Source of the DNA: Deltaproteobacteria bacterium
Lineage (GTDB): Bacteria > Desulfobacterota > DSM-4660 > Desulfatiglandales > Desulfatiglandaceae
NCBI GenBank assembly: GCA_019307165.1
Contig: JAFDKD010000048.1
Location: forward strand, 1-10,923
Direction: 5' to 3'
Length of the DNA stretch: 10,923 nucleotides
Shown: piece after piece, positions 1-5,676 of the stretch
How the letters are laid out: each line of letters opens with the position of its first letter
How positions within the stretch are numbered: the stretch's first letter is position 1
Made by a program: the position numbers and the translations under genes
The notes under the pieces: model-generated
What the model saw: only the letters and a program-made list of their open reading frames with translations
Databases searched by the model: none
Told to the model about the DNA's origin: nothing

Positions 1-741
1 CTATTAAGCTACATGGGTTATTATAGTCGAGGCAAAATCGATAAGGCGTTTGAACTAAGCCAGGAAGCGGTCGATATCGCTGAAGAAAGTGGCGATATAT
101 TTTCGAAGACATTCGCCTATTCATGTCACGGGATCTCACTTTTTGGTAAAGGTTCATTTTGGGAAGCAATAAAGCTGCTCGAAAAAGGAAGAGAATTTAG
201 TGAAAAACTGGATCAGTACTGGTGGAAATCCTGGTCCAATCATTTCCTGGGTGAAACCTACTTCGAACTTGGCCGGTACCAAAAAGCCAGAGATCATTTC
301 GAGGTGCCCGCGTCATTTCTTGAACATCACGGCATTTGGCCATCAAGTAATATCGCGAGTAAAATTGCCTTGATGCGAGCCAAGATATTTAACAATGAAG
401 AAGTCAAGCTGGAGAGCCTTTATGGATATCTTTCTTTAGGAAAAGCAAAGCAGTTTGAAGGCCAGATTCGGCGATATATGGCCGAGATCCTGATGAACAG
501 GGATGGGGGGCGATTACCCGAGGCGGAAAACTGGATTGATGAGGCCCTTGATGCCGATCACAGAAATGGGCTGTTATTTGACCTTGGGCGGGACTATTCG
601 GTTAAAGCTCAGATCCTGAGGCGAAAAGGAGAACGACCGGGAGCCGTGAATAATCTTAAAAAGGCAGTGGAAATATTCAAAGAATGCGGTGCGGACGGTT
701 GGGTGGAGAAATATGAGAAGGAACTGGCCTCCCTTATATGA
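1..741 (+). CDS. TPR-repeat protein, C-terminal part (5' end outside window)
   Basis: The reading frame is open back to base 1 (codons L-L-S-Y precede the first Met at base 13), so this is probably the C-terminal end of a longer protein rather than a 242-residue protein starting at base 13. The product is almost wholly helical and made of tetratricopeptide-like units: helix pairs with the spacing A..A/G..L...G.Y..A are visible, e.g. GKIDKAFELSQEAVDIAEES, then GKGSFWEAIKLLEKG, LGRYQKARDHF and KGERPGAVNNLKKAVEIF. TPR arrays bind protein partners. C-terminal arrays of this kind are common behind AAA/NACHT ATPase, cyclase or kinase domains in signalling proteins, but no such domain lies in the window. 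No signal peptide or membrane segment is seen in the visible part. It ends at TGA 739-741 and converges on the ATPase gene. Its base composition is visibly lower in G+C than the kor cluster. The specific function is unknown. Confidence 0.8.
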   Translation, partial: LLSYMGYYSRGKIDKAFELSQEAVDIAEESGDIFSKTFAYSCHGISLFGKGSFWEAIKLLEKGREFSEKLDQYWWKSWSNHFLGETYFELGRYQKARDHFEVPASFLEHHGIWPSSNIASKIALMRAKIFNNEEVKLESLYGYLSLGKAKQFEGQIRRYMAEILMNRDGGRLPEAENWIDEALDADHRNGLLFDLGRDYSVKAQILRRKGERPGAVNNLKKAVEIFKECGADGWVEKYEKELASLI

Positions 742-754
742 CATGTGATTACCA

Positions 755-790
755 GGCGAATTCCGGGGACACCATACCTAATTCGTGGTC
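755..790. repeat. Possible REP/RAYT-associated intergenic repeat relic
   Basis: The gap between the convergent TPR and ATPase genes contains GAATTCCGGGGACACCATAC (758-777) followed by CTAATTC, so GAATT (758-762) and AATTC (780-784) form inverted ends. From memory, a nearly identical sequence recurs in many bacterial genomes beside IS200/IS605-like or REP-associated tyrosine transposases. No transposase gene is in the window, so this would be a solo remnant. The assignment rests on recall, not on a search. Confidence 0.35.
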
Positions 791-830
791 AAACGCGACG
801 AGACCGCCTATCCATTTAGGGAGGGATTTG

Positions 831-1982
831 CTAAACGGTCCATTTTTTCTCCCACAATAATTGGACAAATTTTTGATAAGGAACGATATAAATGCCGTCT
901 TCCGTTTTTCTTATTCTTTTTTCAAGACAGACGACGATAAGCCATTTTACCTCCGGGAAATCTTTTTTGAAACTAAGAAGCCCACGTGTGTCCGAAGAGG
1001 TCACTTTGTGCTTTCCTTTTGCCTCAATGGCCGCACTGCCTTGCCCAAGAATAAAATCGACTTCTATACCGCTGGAAAGCCGCCAGTAAGAGAGTTCATA
1101 AAATAGGCCGCTATATCTCGAATGGACTGACAATTCATGAAACAGCCAGTTTTCAAATGCTTTTCCGAACAGTTCCGATCCTGGTTTGACGGCGCCACGC
1201 CTTGCCAGGTGGTTTACCACGCCGAGATCCCTGAAGTAGAATTTCGGGGCCTGGATCGTGCGCCGCTTTGGGCGCAACGTGAACGCCGGTAGGAAAGCAC
1301 CCATCAAAGTGTCAATCAGTATGCCGTAATGGTCCCTTACCGTGGAGACCGAGATCCCTGTTTCCCGCGCAATGTTGGACATGTTCAAAATTTCAGTATC
1401 TCCGATGGCTGCCACCCTGAGAAAGTCGGAAAAAACCGGGAGGCGGCGCGTCAGACCCTCCTGTAAAATTTCTTCACGCAAGTAATCGTCCACATAGGCC
1501 TGAAGGACCCGTTCAGGATTTTCAGCCATGTAATGATCGGGAAGCGGACCGGCGTTGACAAAACGCTCGATTGAGAAATCATCGCCAAGCTCTTGGGACA
1601 CAAGGCCGAGAAGCTCATAGCGAATGGCACGGCCGCCCAGCAGATTGGCACGCCCCTTTCTGACTTTTCTGGCACTGGACCCGCATAGCCCGAAAACGCG
1701 CTGCCATTCCTGGATCATATAATGGATTTCATCAAGCAGCACAGGCGCTTTTTGGATTTCATCAATCACAACCAATCGCTCTGGTGGAAGCGCTGCTACG
1801 TCTTCTCGCAAAAGGGACGGCTCCTTGGTGTATCGCATGAGTTCATCGGTCTTGAGGAGATCGATTCGGAGCGCATCGGGGTAGCATGACTTTAACAAAG
1901 TCGTTTTGCCCGTCTTACGAGGGCCCCAAAGGAAAAAGCTGTTAACCGGCTTATCCGGCAGACGCAGCGATCTCTTGTACAT
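831..1982 (-). CDS. AAA+ ATPase with C-terminal DUF4143 domain
   Basis: This 383-residue protein has the layout of the AAA_14/DUF4143 ATPase family. Walker A is GPRKTGKTT at residues 20-28, Walker B is LVVIDEIQK at 70-78, and a sensor-like segment FGLCGSSARKVRKG lies at 97-110. The middle carries a winged-helix-like region (ILNMSNIARETGISVSTVRDHY). The C-terminal DUF4143 part ends with a PD-(D/E)XK-like pattern: E307-V-D309, then E320-A-K322. Family members are widespread, often near mobile or toxin-antitoxin genes, and their biochemical role is poorly defined, so no substrate can be named. The length is normal and all key motifs are present, so the gene looks intact. The start at 1982 is supported by a GGGAAG Shine-Dalgarno-like stretch just upstream on the minus strand. 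It stands alone, converges with the TPR gene, and diverges from the kor operon. Low G+C compared with the kor genes may reflect separate ancestry. Confidence 0.85.
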   Translation of the reverse strand: MYKRSLRLPDKPVNSFFLWGPRKTGKTTLLKSCYPDALRIDLLKTDELMRYTKEPSLLREDVAALPPERLVVIDEIQKAPVLLDEIHYMIQEWQRVFGLCGSSARKVRKGRANLLGGRAIRYELLGLVSQELGDDFSIERFVNAGPLPDHYMAENPERVLQAYVDDYLREEILQEGLTRRLPVFSDFLRVAAIGDTEILNMSNIARETGISVSTVRDHYGILIDTLMGAFLPAFTLRPKRRTIQAPKFYFRDLGVVNHLARRGAVKPGSELFGKAFENWLFHELSVHSRYSGLFYELSYWRLSSGIEVDFILGQGSAAIEAKGKHKVTSSDTRGLLSFKKDFPEVKWLIVVCLEKRIRKTEDGIYIVPYQKFVQLLWEKKWTV

Positions 1983-2003
1983 TTATTGTCTTCCCATCAA
2001 AAT

Positions 2004-2040
2004 ACATGTAATTACACGACGAGTATATGAATTAACATGT
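2004..2040. promoter_or_regulatory. Inverted repeat between ATPase promoter and start
   Basis: ACATGTAATT (2004-2013) and AATTAACATGT (2030-2040) are inverted copies differing by one inserted base, separated by 16 bases. They overlap the possible -10 element of the minus-strand promoter and the start of its transcript, so an operator is plausible. The region is AT-rich, so chance is not excluded. Confidence 0.3.
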
Positions 2041-2057
2041 TCATTGGGGGTTGTCAA
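2029..2057 (-). promoter_or_regulatory. Possible promoter of the AAA/DUF4143 ATPase gene
   Basis: Read on the minus strand, a perfect TTGACA -35 hexamer (2057-2052) is followed after about 17 bases by TAATTC (2034-2029), or TTAATT with one base less spacing. The -10 match is mediocre. Transcription would begin some 40 bases upstream of the ATPase start codon at 1982, a sensible distance. Confidence 0.35.
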
Positions 2058-2164
2058 ACAAAAAGCAGGCGAAATTGGGATTCGGAATAGTCAGCCGTGG
2101 GTTTCGGTTGGCTGTATTGCCAGACGATTTCTAATGTGACCGGATTAAACTCGATAATAAAGAT

Positions 2165-2173
2165 GGGGGTATC
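2165..2173 (+). repeat. GGGGGTATC box, distal copy
   Basis: An exact copy of the 9-mer GGGGGTATC that also forms the two arms of the inverted repeat at 2281-2310. It lies 108 bases upstream of that repeat's first arm and on the same side of the kor promoter, as a distal binding site would. Confidence 0.4.
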
Positions 2174-2280
2174 AGAAAAATCCGCAAAATTCAGGTCGTT
2201 CGATAACATAGATGCCCGATTTTCACACTAAGAAAAAGGAAAGTTTTTCCGGTGCTCGATTCGCTCAGGTAAAATCTGAA

Positions 2281-2310
2281 GATACCCCCCTTGAAAACTC
2301 CGGGGGTATC
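2281..2310. promoter_or_regulatory. Perfect 9-bp inverted repeat upstream of kor promoter
   Basis: GATACCCCC (2281-2289) and GGGGGTATC (2302-2310) are exact reverse complements with a 12-base centre, so the arm centres are 21 bases apart, two DNA turns. The element ends 33 bases before the TTGACA hexamer at 2344. That geometry suits a dimeric activator bound on one face of the helix. No T-run follows, so it is not a typical terminator, although a stem-loop role for a transcript reading in from upstream is possible. Confidence 0.5.
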
Positions 2311-2343
2311 TATCGTTCCCCTCGTTTCAAATGAAATAATGAC

Positions 2344-2370
2344 TTGACATTGCTATGCTGCCTTTATAAT
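2344..2370 (+). promoter_or_regulatory. Sigma-70-type promoter of the kor-hdr cluster
   Basis: Perfect consensus hexamers TTGACA (2344-2349) and TATAAT (2365-2370) are separated by 15 bases. This is shorter than the optimal 17, so strength may depend on an activator, consistent with the inverted repeat just upstream. Transcription would start near 2377 and leave a leader of about 150 bases before korD. Confidence 0.6.
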
Positions 2371-2378
2371 GTTCATCT

Positions 2379-2440
2379 TTCCCGAGCAACTCCCGCCACA
2401 AAAATAGGGCACCTACCGTAATTTGTCGGGAATATCGACA
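2379..2440 (+). promoter_or_regulatory. Leader RNA with two mutually exclusive stems
   Basis: Right after the expected transcription start, TTCCCGA (2379-2385) can pair with TCGGGAA (2426-2432). The stem extends by CAA (2387-2389)/TTG (2423-2425) across one bulged base. The 3' strand of that stem overlaps a second possible hairpin, TGTCG (2424-2428)/CGACA (2436-2440). The two cannot form together, as in an attenuator or ligand-sensing leader. I recognise no known riboswitch class. Confidence 0.3.
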
Positions 2441-2504
2441 GACGAATTTTTGATAGAAAAAGAATAAAAAAGCTTAATAGATGTTTTTACTGAAGCATTA
2501 AAGC

Positions 2505-2519
2505 CCTTAAGTCTTAAGG
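2505..2519 (+). promoter_or_regulatory. Palindrome covering the korD ribosome-binding site
   Basis: CCTTAAG (2505-2511), T, CTTAAGG (2513-2519) is a perfect 15-base palindrome. Its right arm contains most of the Shine-Dalgarno sequence AAGGA (2516-2520), six bases before the korD ATG at 2527. As RNA it could fold with a five-base loop and hide the ribosome-binding site. As DNA it could be an operator. Confidence 0.45.
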
Positions 2520-2526
2520 AATAAAA

Positions 2527-2823
2527 ATGGAATTCTGGCGCGTTCCGCTGGATGCGGATGATATTCAGGTAACCAAAGGGATCGTGCATATCCTGGAGGA
2601 TCGCTGCAAAGGTTGCGGGTACTGTATTGAATTTTGCCCGAAAAGGGTGCTGGAATTTTCCCCCCGGTTCAATCAGAAAGGATATCACCCGCCCCAAGTG
2701 AACAAACCCGACGACTGCGTCAACTGCCATTATTGCGAGATTATCTGCCCCGAATTTGCCATCTACTCCGTGGAGGACACCTCAGAGAAAGGGCAACAAA
2801 GAACCGAACTCGGAGATAGTTAG
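2527..2823 (+). CDS. korD: 2-oxoacid:ferredoxin oxidoreductase delta subunit (ferredoxin)
   Basis: This small 98-residue protein is a two-cluster ferredoxin. Two complete [4Fe-4S] motifs are visible: CKGCGYCIEFCP (C27, C30, C33, C37) and CVNCHYCEIICP (C64, C67, C70, C74). The spacer FNQKGYHPP between them is typical of KorD subunits of 2-oxoglutarate:ferredoxin oxidoreductase. It carries electrons between the thiamine-diphosphate/Fe-S centre of KorB and external ferredoxin in the cytoplasm. It is the first gene of the cluster (order D-A-B-C). The start at 2527 is fixed by AAGGA at 2516-2520, which lies inside a palindrome. An 87-base AT-rich gap with a hairpin separates it from korA. Length and motifs are normal. 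Confidence 0.9.
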   Translation: MEFWRVPLDADDIQVTKGIVHILEDRCKGCGYCIEFCPKRVLEFSPRFNQKGYHPPQVNKPDDCVNCHYCEIICPEFAIYSVEDTSEKGQQRTELGDS

Positions 2824-2859
2824 TGCCGATCTATACATGATATTTGGGTATTGGCATGT

Positions 2860-2905
2860 TTCCAATTCAAGGGACACTCACTATAAACACCTAGCCAAAT
2901 TGGAA
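2860..2905 (+). promoter_or_regulatory. korD-korA intergenic stem over the korA ribosome-binding site
   Basis: TTCCAATT (2860-2867) and AATTGGAA (2898-2905) are perfect 8-base inverted arms around a 30-base loop. The right arm contains the GGA/GGAA (2902-2905) that would serve as Shine-Dalgarno for the ATG at 2911, so the stem could limit korA translation. It is not followed by a T-run, so it is not a terminator. Confidence 0.35.
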
Positions 2906-2910
2906 TGCAT

Positions 2911-4056
2911 ATGGAACCTGAGGTTTTGACCGGTGAACATTTTATTGTAGGAGACGTGGCCTGTGCCGAGGGGGCGCTTGCCGCAGGGTGTAAGTTTTTT
3001 GCCGGCTACCCCATAACCCCGGCCACGGAGATTGCCGAACATATCTCGGGGCGCCTTCCCGGTGTGGGAGGGACCTTCATCCAGATGGAGGACGAGATCG
3101 CCGCCATGGCCGCGGTAGTGGGAGGGTCCTGCGCGGGCGTTAAAAGCATGACCGCCACTTCCGGACCCGGTTTCAGCCTGATGATGGAAAACATCGGGCT
3201 GGCCGTCATAACGGAAACCCCCTGCGTTCTGGTCAATGTGCAAAGGGCCGGACCCTCCACGGGCCTGCCCACTCAAGGGGCCCAGGGAGACATGATGCAG
3301 GCCCGGTGGGGATCCCACGGCGACTATGAGATCATTGCCCTTGCGCCGGCTTCGGCGCAGGAAGCCTTCTATCAGACCATCACGGCCTTTAATTTGAGTG
3401 AGACCTTTCGCGTTCCCGTGCTGGTCATGACCGATGAGATGATCGGTCACATGAGCGAACGGGTGATCATTCCCGAGGCCAGGGCCATCAAAACCGTGTC
3501 CAGAACCAGGGCTAGAGGCCGGAAGGACCGCTTCAGGCCGTTCGAGCCGGGCTCTGACGGCATCGCGCCCATGGCCGCGGCCGGGGATGGGTACAATATT
3601 CATGTCACGGGTCTGACCCACGACGAAAGAGGCTACCCCGCCATGACCGTGGAAGCCCAGGAATCCATGATGGCGCAATTGATTGGAAAAATCCGCAACA
3701 ACCTGGATCGCATTATCATGACGGAGAGCTACCGCCTGGACGATGCGGAGATTGCCATTGTCTCCTACGGCGTGAGCGCCAGGACCAGTCTGGCCGCCGT
3801 GGACGAGGCGCGGGAACAGGGAATCAAGGTGGGCATGCTTAAACTGAACACGGTCTGGCCCTTCGCCGAAGAACAGGTTAGGGAACTGGCCAGGCAGGTG
3901 AAGTGTTTTGTAACGGTAGAAGTCAATCTGGGACAGATCCACCTTGAGGTGCAGCGTTGCGCCGGCGACAAGGCCCCGGCATTCCTGGTGGGCCATGCAG
4001 GCGGAGACATCATATCCCCGGAAACGGTGATCGAGGCGTTGCAGCAGATCGTTTAG
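2911..4056 (+). CDS. korA: 2-oxoacid:ferredoxin oxidoreductase alpha subunit (2-oxoglutarate type)
   Basis: This is the alpha subunit of a CoA-dependent 2-oxoacid:ferredoxin oxidoreductase, which interconverts a 2-oxoacid plus CoA with acyl-CoA, CO2 and reduced ferredoxin. From M2911 the family motif GYPITPATEI lies at residues 32-41 and QMEDEIAAM begins at 58. ATSGPGFSLMMENIG and GPSTGLPTQGAQGDMMQARWG follow, all characteristic of KorA. QMEDEI with TGLPT favours the 2-oxoglutarate branch over the VorB (branched-chain 2-oxoacid) branch, but substrate cannot be proved from sequence. Residues after about 185 form the long middle segment (RTRARGRKDRFRPFEP), then the C-terminal transketolase-like domain ending VIEALQQIV. 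I chose ATG 2911 because GGAA sits five bases before it. An in-frame ATG at 2905 would add two residues (M-H), but GGA directly abuts that codon. Length is normal (381 residues), with no break seen. Confidence 0.9.
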   Translation: MEPEVLTGEHFIVGDVACAEGALAAGCKFFAGYPITPATEIAEHISGRLPGVGGTFIQMEDEIAAMAAVVGGSCAGVKSMTATSGPGFSLMMENIGLAVITETPCVLVNVQRAGPSTGLPTQGAQGDMMQARWGSHGDYEIIALAPASAQEAFYQTITAFNLSETFRVPVLVMTDEMIGHMSERVIIPEARAIKTVSRTRARGRKDRFRPFEPGSDGIAPMAAAGDGYNIHVTGLTHDERGYPAMTVEAQESMMAQLIGKIRNNLDRIIMTESYRLDDAEIAIVSYGVSARTSLAAVDEAREQGIKVGMLKLNTVWPFAEEQVRELARQVKCFVTVEVNLGQIHLEVQRCAGDKAPAFLVGHAGGDIISPETVIEALQQIV

Positions 4057-4112
4057 GGCATTGATTCCATCAGCCTTAGATCCGGGCATTTTTCGTCAAC
4101 CCCCTGGACAAC

Positions 4113-4117
4113 GGGAG
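4113..4117 (+). promoter_or_regulatory. Ribosome-binding site fixing the korB start
   Basis: GGGAG at 4113-4117 lies six bases before ATG 4124. The frame is open further upstream to a possible start at 4061, but that N-terminal extension (IPSALDPGIFRQPPGQREK) has no family counterpart and no ribosome-binding site, so 4124 is the start. Confidence 0.7.
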
Positions 4118-4123
4118 AAGACA

Positions 4124-4969
4124 ATGAAATCCAAACCCCCGACCCATCCCCTGGACGGGCTCCTTCGTACCGACCGCATCCCGCACATCTGGTGCCCCGG
4201 ATGCGGCATCGGGACCGCTTTCTCATCCACCCTGATCGCCATGAAATCGAGCGGCATCGACCTTCAACATACAACCATGGTCTCCGGCATCGGGTGTTCG
4301 GGCAGGGGGGCGGGATACGTCAATCTCGACTCGTACCACACCACACACGGCAGGGCCATCCCATTTGCCACGGGCATGAAGCTGGCCAATCCGGAATTGA
4401 ATGTCGTGGTGTTCAGCGGCGACGGGGATCTCTTCGCCATCGGGGGCAATCACTTCATCCATGCGGCCCGGCGCAATGTCGAACTCACCGTGATCTGTGT
4501 CAATAATTTCAATTACGGCATGACCGGCGGCCAGGTGGCGGCCACCACGCCCATCGATGCCAAGACAACGACGACGCCCATGGGGAACCCGGACGCGCCT
4601 TTCAACCTGCCCTTGCTGGCCTACGCTTCCGGAGCGACCTATGTGGCCAGGTGGACGATTCTGCACACCCGTGACCTGACGGATTCCATAGAGGAAGCCC
4701 TGCTCAGGAGGGGATTTTCCTTTATCGAGGTGCTTGCGCCCTGCCCGATCAATTATGGCCGCCGCAACAAGGAAAAAGGCATTGATACCATGAGGCTGTT
4801 TCAGGAAAAGACCATCATCAAAAACGACGCGCACCCTGCCGAGTTGGATGTGGACTTCAGCAAGGGAGTGATTCTGGGCAATTTCATCGACAGGGAAAGG
4901 CCCACCTGCACCGACATGTACGACAAAACCTGCCGCCCCCAGGATCTGCTCGATGAGAAGGCGGCGTAA
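4124..4969 (+). CDS. korB: 2-oxoacid:ferredoxin oxidoreductase beta subunit (ThDP-binding)
   Basis: This is the catalytic beta subunit (281 residues from ATG 4124). It binds thiamine diphosphate and one [4Fe-4S] cluster. The ThDP/Mg motif is visible as GDGD at residues 99-102, followed by NN at 127-128 and NYGMTGGQ at 130-137. Four candidate cluster ligands sit as in other KorB proteins: C24 and C27 in WCPGCG, C58 in GIGCSGR, and C207 in LAPCPINYG. The block H72-T-T-H-GRAIPFATG, which shapes the active site in the family, is intact. Decarboxylation of the 2-oxoacid occurs here and electrons pass to the KorD ferredoxin. It follows korA after 67 bases. The gap to korC is 108 bases, AT-rich and palindromic. 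No missing residues or frameshift are seen. Confidence 0.9.
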   Translation: MKSKPPTHPLDGLLRTDRIPHIWCPGCGIGTAFSSTLIAMKSSGIDLQHTTMVSGIGCSGRGAGYVNLDSYHTTHGRAIPFATGMKLANPELNVVVFSGDGDLFAIGGNHFIHAARRNVELTVICVNNFNYGMTGGQVAATTPIDAKTTTTPMGNPDAPFNLPLLAYASGATYVARWTILHTRDLTDSIEEALLRRGFSFIEVLAPCPINYGRRNKEKGIDTMRLFQEKTIIKNDAHPAELDVDFSKGVILGNFIDRERPTCTDMYDKTCRPQDLLDEKAA

Positions 4970-5013
4970 CGTGCGTGGATCATGAGCAGGAGCGCGCACT
5001 GGAGCGGTATCTC

Positions 5014-5064
5014 ATTTATATAAATACACAAGGGGGTATGGAATATCCAATATTCTCTTTTTTT
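5014..5064 (+). promoter_or_regulatory. AT-rich palindromic leader ahead of korC
   Basis: Between korB and korC lie ATTTATATAAAT (5014-5025, perfect palindrome), GGGGGTAT (5032-5039, matching eight of nine bases of the boxes upstream of korD), and GAATAT-CCA-ATATTC (5041-5055) followed by a T-rich run to 5064. The last could be a weak intrinsic terminator or attenuator. Together they suggest local control inside the operon, either an extra regulator site or processing. No convincing -35/-10 pair was found. Confidence 0.35.
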
Positions 5065-5077
5065 GCAGCGAGGGCCT

Positions 5078-5674
5078 ATGACGGCTAATAAATCAGAAAT
5101 CAGCAAGAAAGAAATTATCTTCACGGGCTTCGGCGGACAGGGCATCGTGCTTGCCGGGAAGATCCTCGGTAAGGCGGCGGCTTTGGGAGATCGCAAGGAG
5201 AGCACGCTGGTGCAGTCTTACGGGCCCGAAGCGCGCGGAGGCGCGTGCAGCGCGCAGGTGATCATCTCCGACAGCGCCATCCATTACCCCAACGTGCGTA
5301 ATCCGGACATTCTTGCGTGCATGTCCCAGGCCGGTTTTGAGAAATTCGTGGGACTCCTCCGAGACGATGGGATCTTGCTGACCGACCAGGACTTGGTGAA
5401 TCCCAAAGCCCTTAAAAGGGATTTTTTCTCTATCCCGTCCACGCGTATGGCGGAAGAGTTGGGCAGAAAAATGATGGCCAACATCATCATGTTCGGATTC
5501 TTCACATCGATCACCGGCGCAGTTTCCACCGAAGCGGCGCAGAATGCCGTGACCAGTTCGGTGCCCAAAGGGACGGAAGAGATGAATTTAAATGCCTTTA
5601 ACAAGGGCTATGACTACGGTCTGGCCGTGCTCAAAGGGAGGCAGAAGAAGGCAGAGGGAAGGACAGGGGTATAA
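5078..5674 (+). CDS. korC: 2-oxoacid:ferredoxin oxidoreductase gamma subunit
   Basis: The gamma subunit of the KOR complex, 198 residues from ATG 5078. It shows the family signature GFGGQGI (17-23) and QSYGPEARGG (46-55), which form part of the subunit interface and CoA region. The segments IISDSAIHYPNVRNPDILACMSQ and NIIMFGFFTSITGAVS are also typical of the POR/KOR gamma fold. The start at 5078 has GAGGG at 5070-5074, only three bases away, so the ribosome-binding spacing is tight. An in-frame TTG at 5063 would add five residues but is embedded in a T-run with no Shine-Dalgarno before it. The gene ends at 5674, two bases before the next start, so the HdrA/GltD fusion is likely translationally coupled. 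It completes the D-A-B-C set needed for an active enzyme. Confidence 0.88.
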   Translation: MTANKSEISKKEIIFTGFGGQGIVLAGKILGKAAALGDRKESTLVQSYGPEARGGACSAQVIISDSAIHYPNVRNPDILACMSQAGFEKFVGLLRDDGILLTDQDLVNPKALKRDFFSIPSTRMAEELGRKMMANIIMFGFFTSITGAVSTEAAQNAVTSSVPKGTEEMNLNAFNKGYDYGLAVLKGRQKKAEGRTGV

Positions 5675-5676
5675 AC

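Larger units (their letters stand above)
1983..2526. other. 544-base divergent intergenic regulatory region
   Basis: No convincing gene is seen here. The region separates the minus-strand ATPase gene from korD. From left to right it holds an inverted repeat and a possible minus-strand promoter (2004-2057), a stretch with nothing recognisable (about 2058-2160), three GGGGGTATC boxes (2165-2310), a sigma-70-like plus-strand promoter (2344-2370), and a leader with possible alternative stems and a palindrome over the korD ribosome-binding site. Individual elements are listed separately. Confidence 0.6.

Noticed and set aside
1906..2139. 77-residue plus-strand frame across the ATPase start and intergenic region
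   Set aside because: Half of it is antisense to the Walker A region of the ATPase, it has no ribosome-binding site, and it has no family resemblance.
2850..2870. Sigma-54-like TTGGCATG in the korD-korA gap
   Set aside because: The -24-like element is present, but the required GC of the -12 element is missing at the right spacing.
2881..4089. 402-residue minus-strand frame opposite korA
   Set aside because: It lies fully antisense to korA, shows no domain motif, is rich in G, H and R as mirror frames of G+C-rich genes are, and has no start signal. KorA motifs on the plus strand are unambiguous.
4061..4123. ATT start at 4061 extending korB by 21 residues
   Set aside because: No ribosome-binding site and no family-like sequence; ATG 4124 has a clear GGGAG.
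4223..4999. Minus-strand frame of 258 residues opposite korB
   Set aside because: Antisense shadow of korB with low-complexity composition and no recognisable motif.
5063..5077. TTG as korC start
   Set aside because: It sits in a T-run with no ribosome-binding site; ATG 5078 gives the normal N-terminus.
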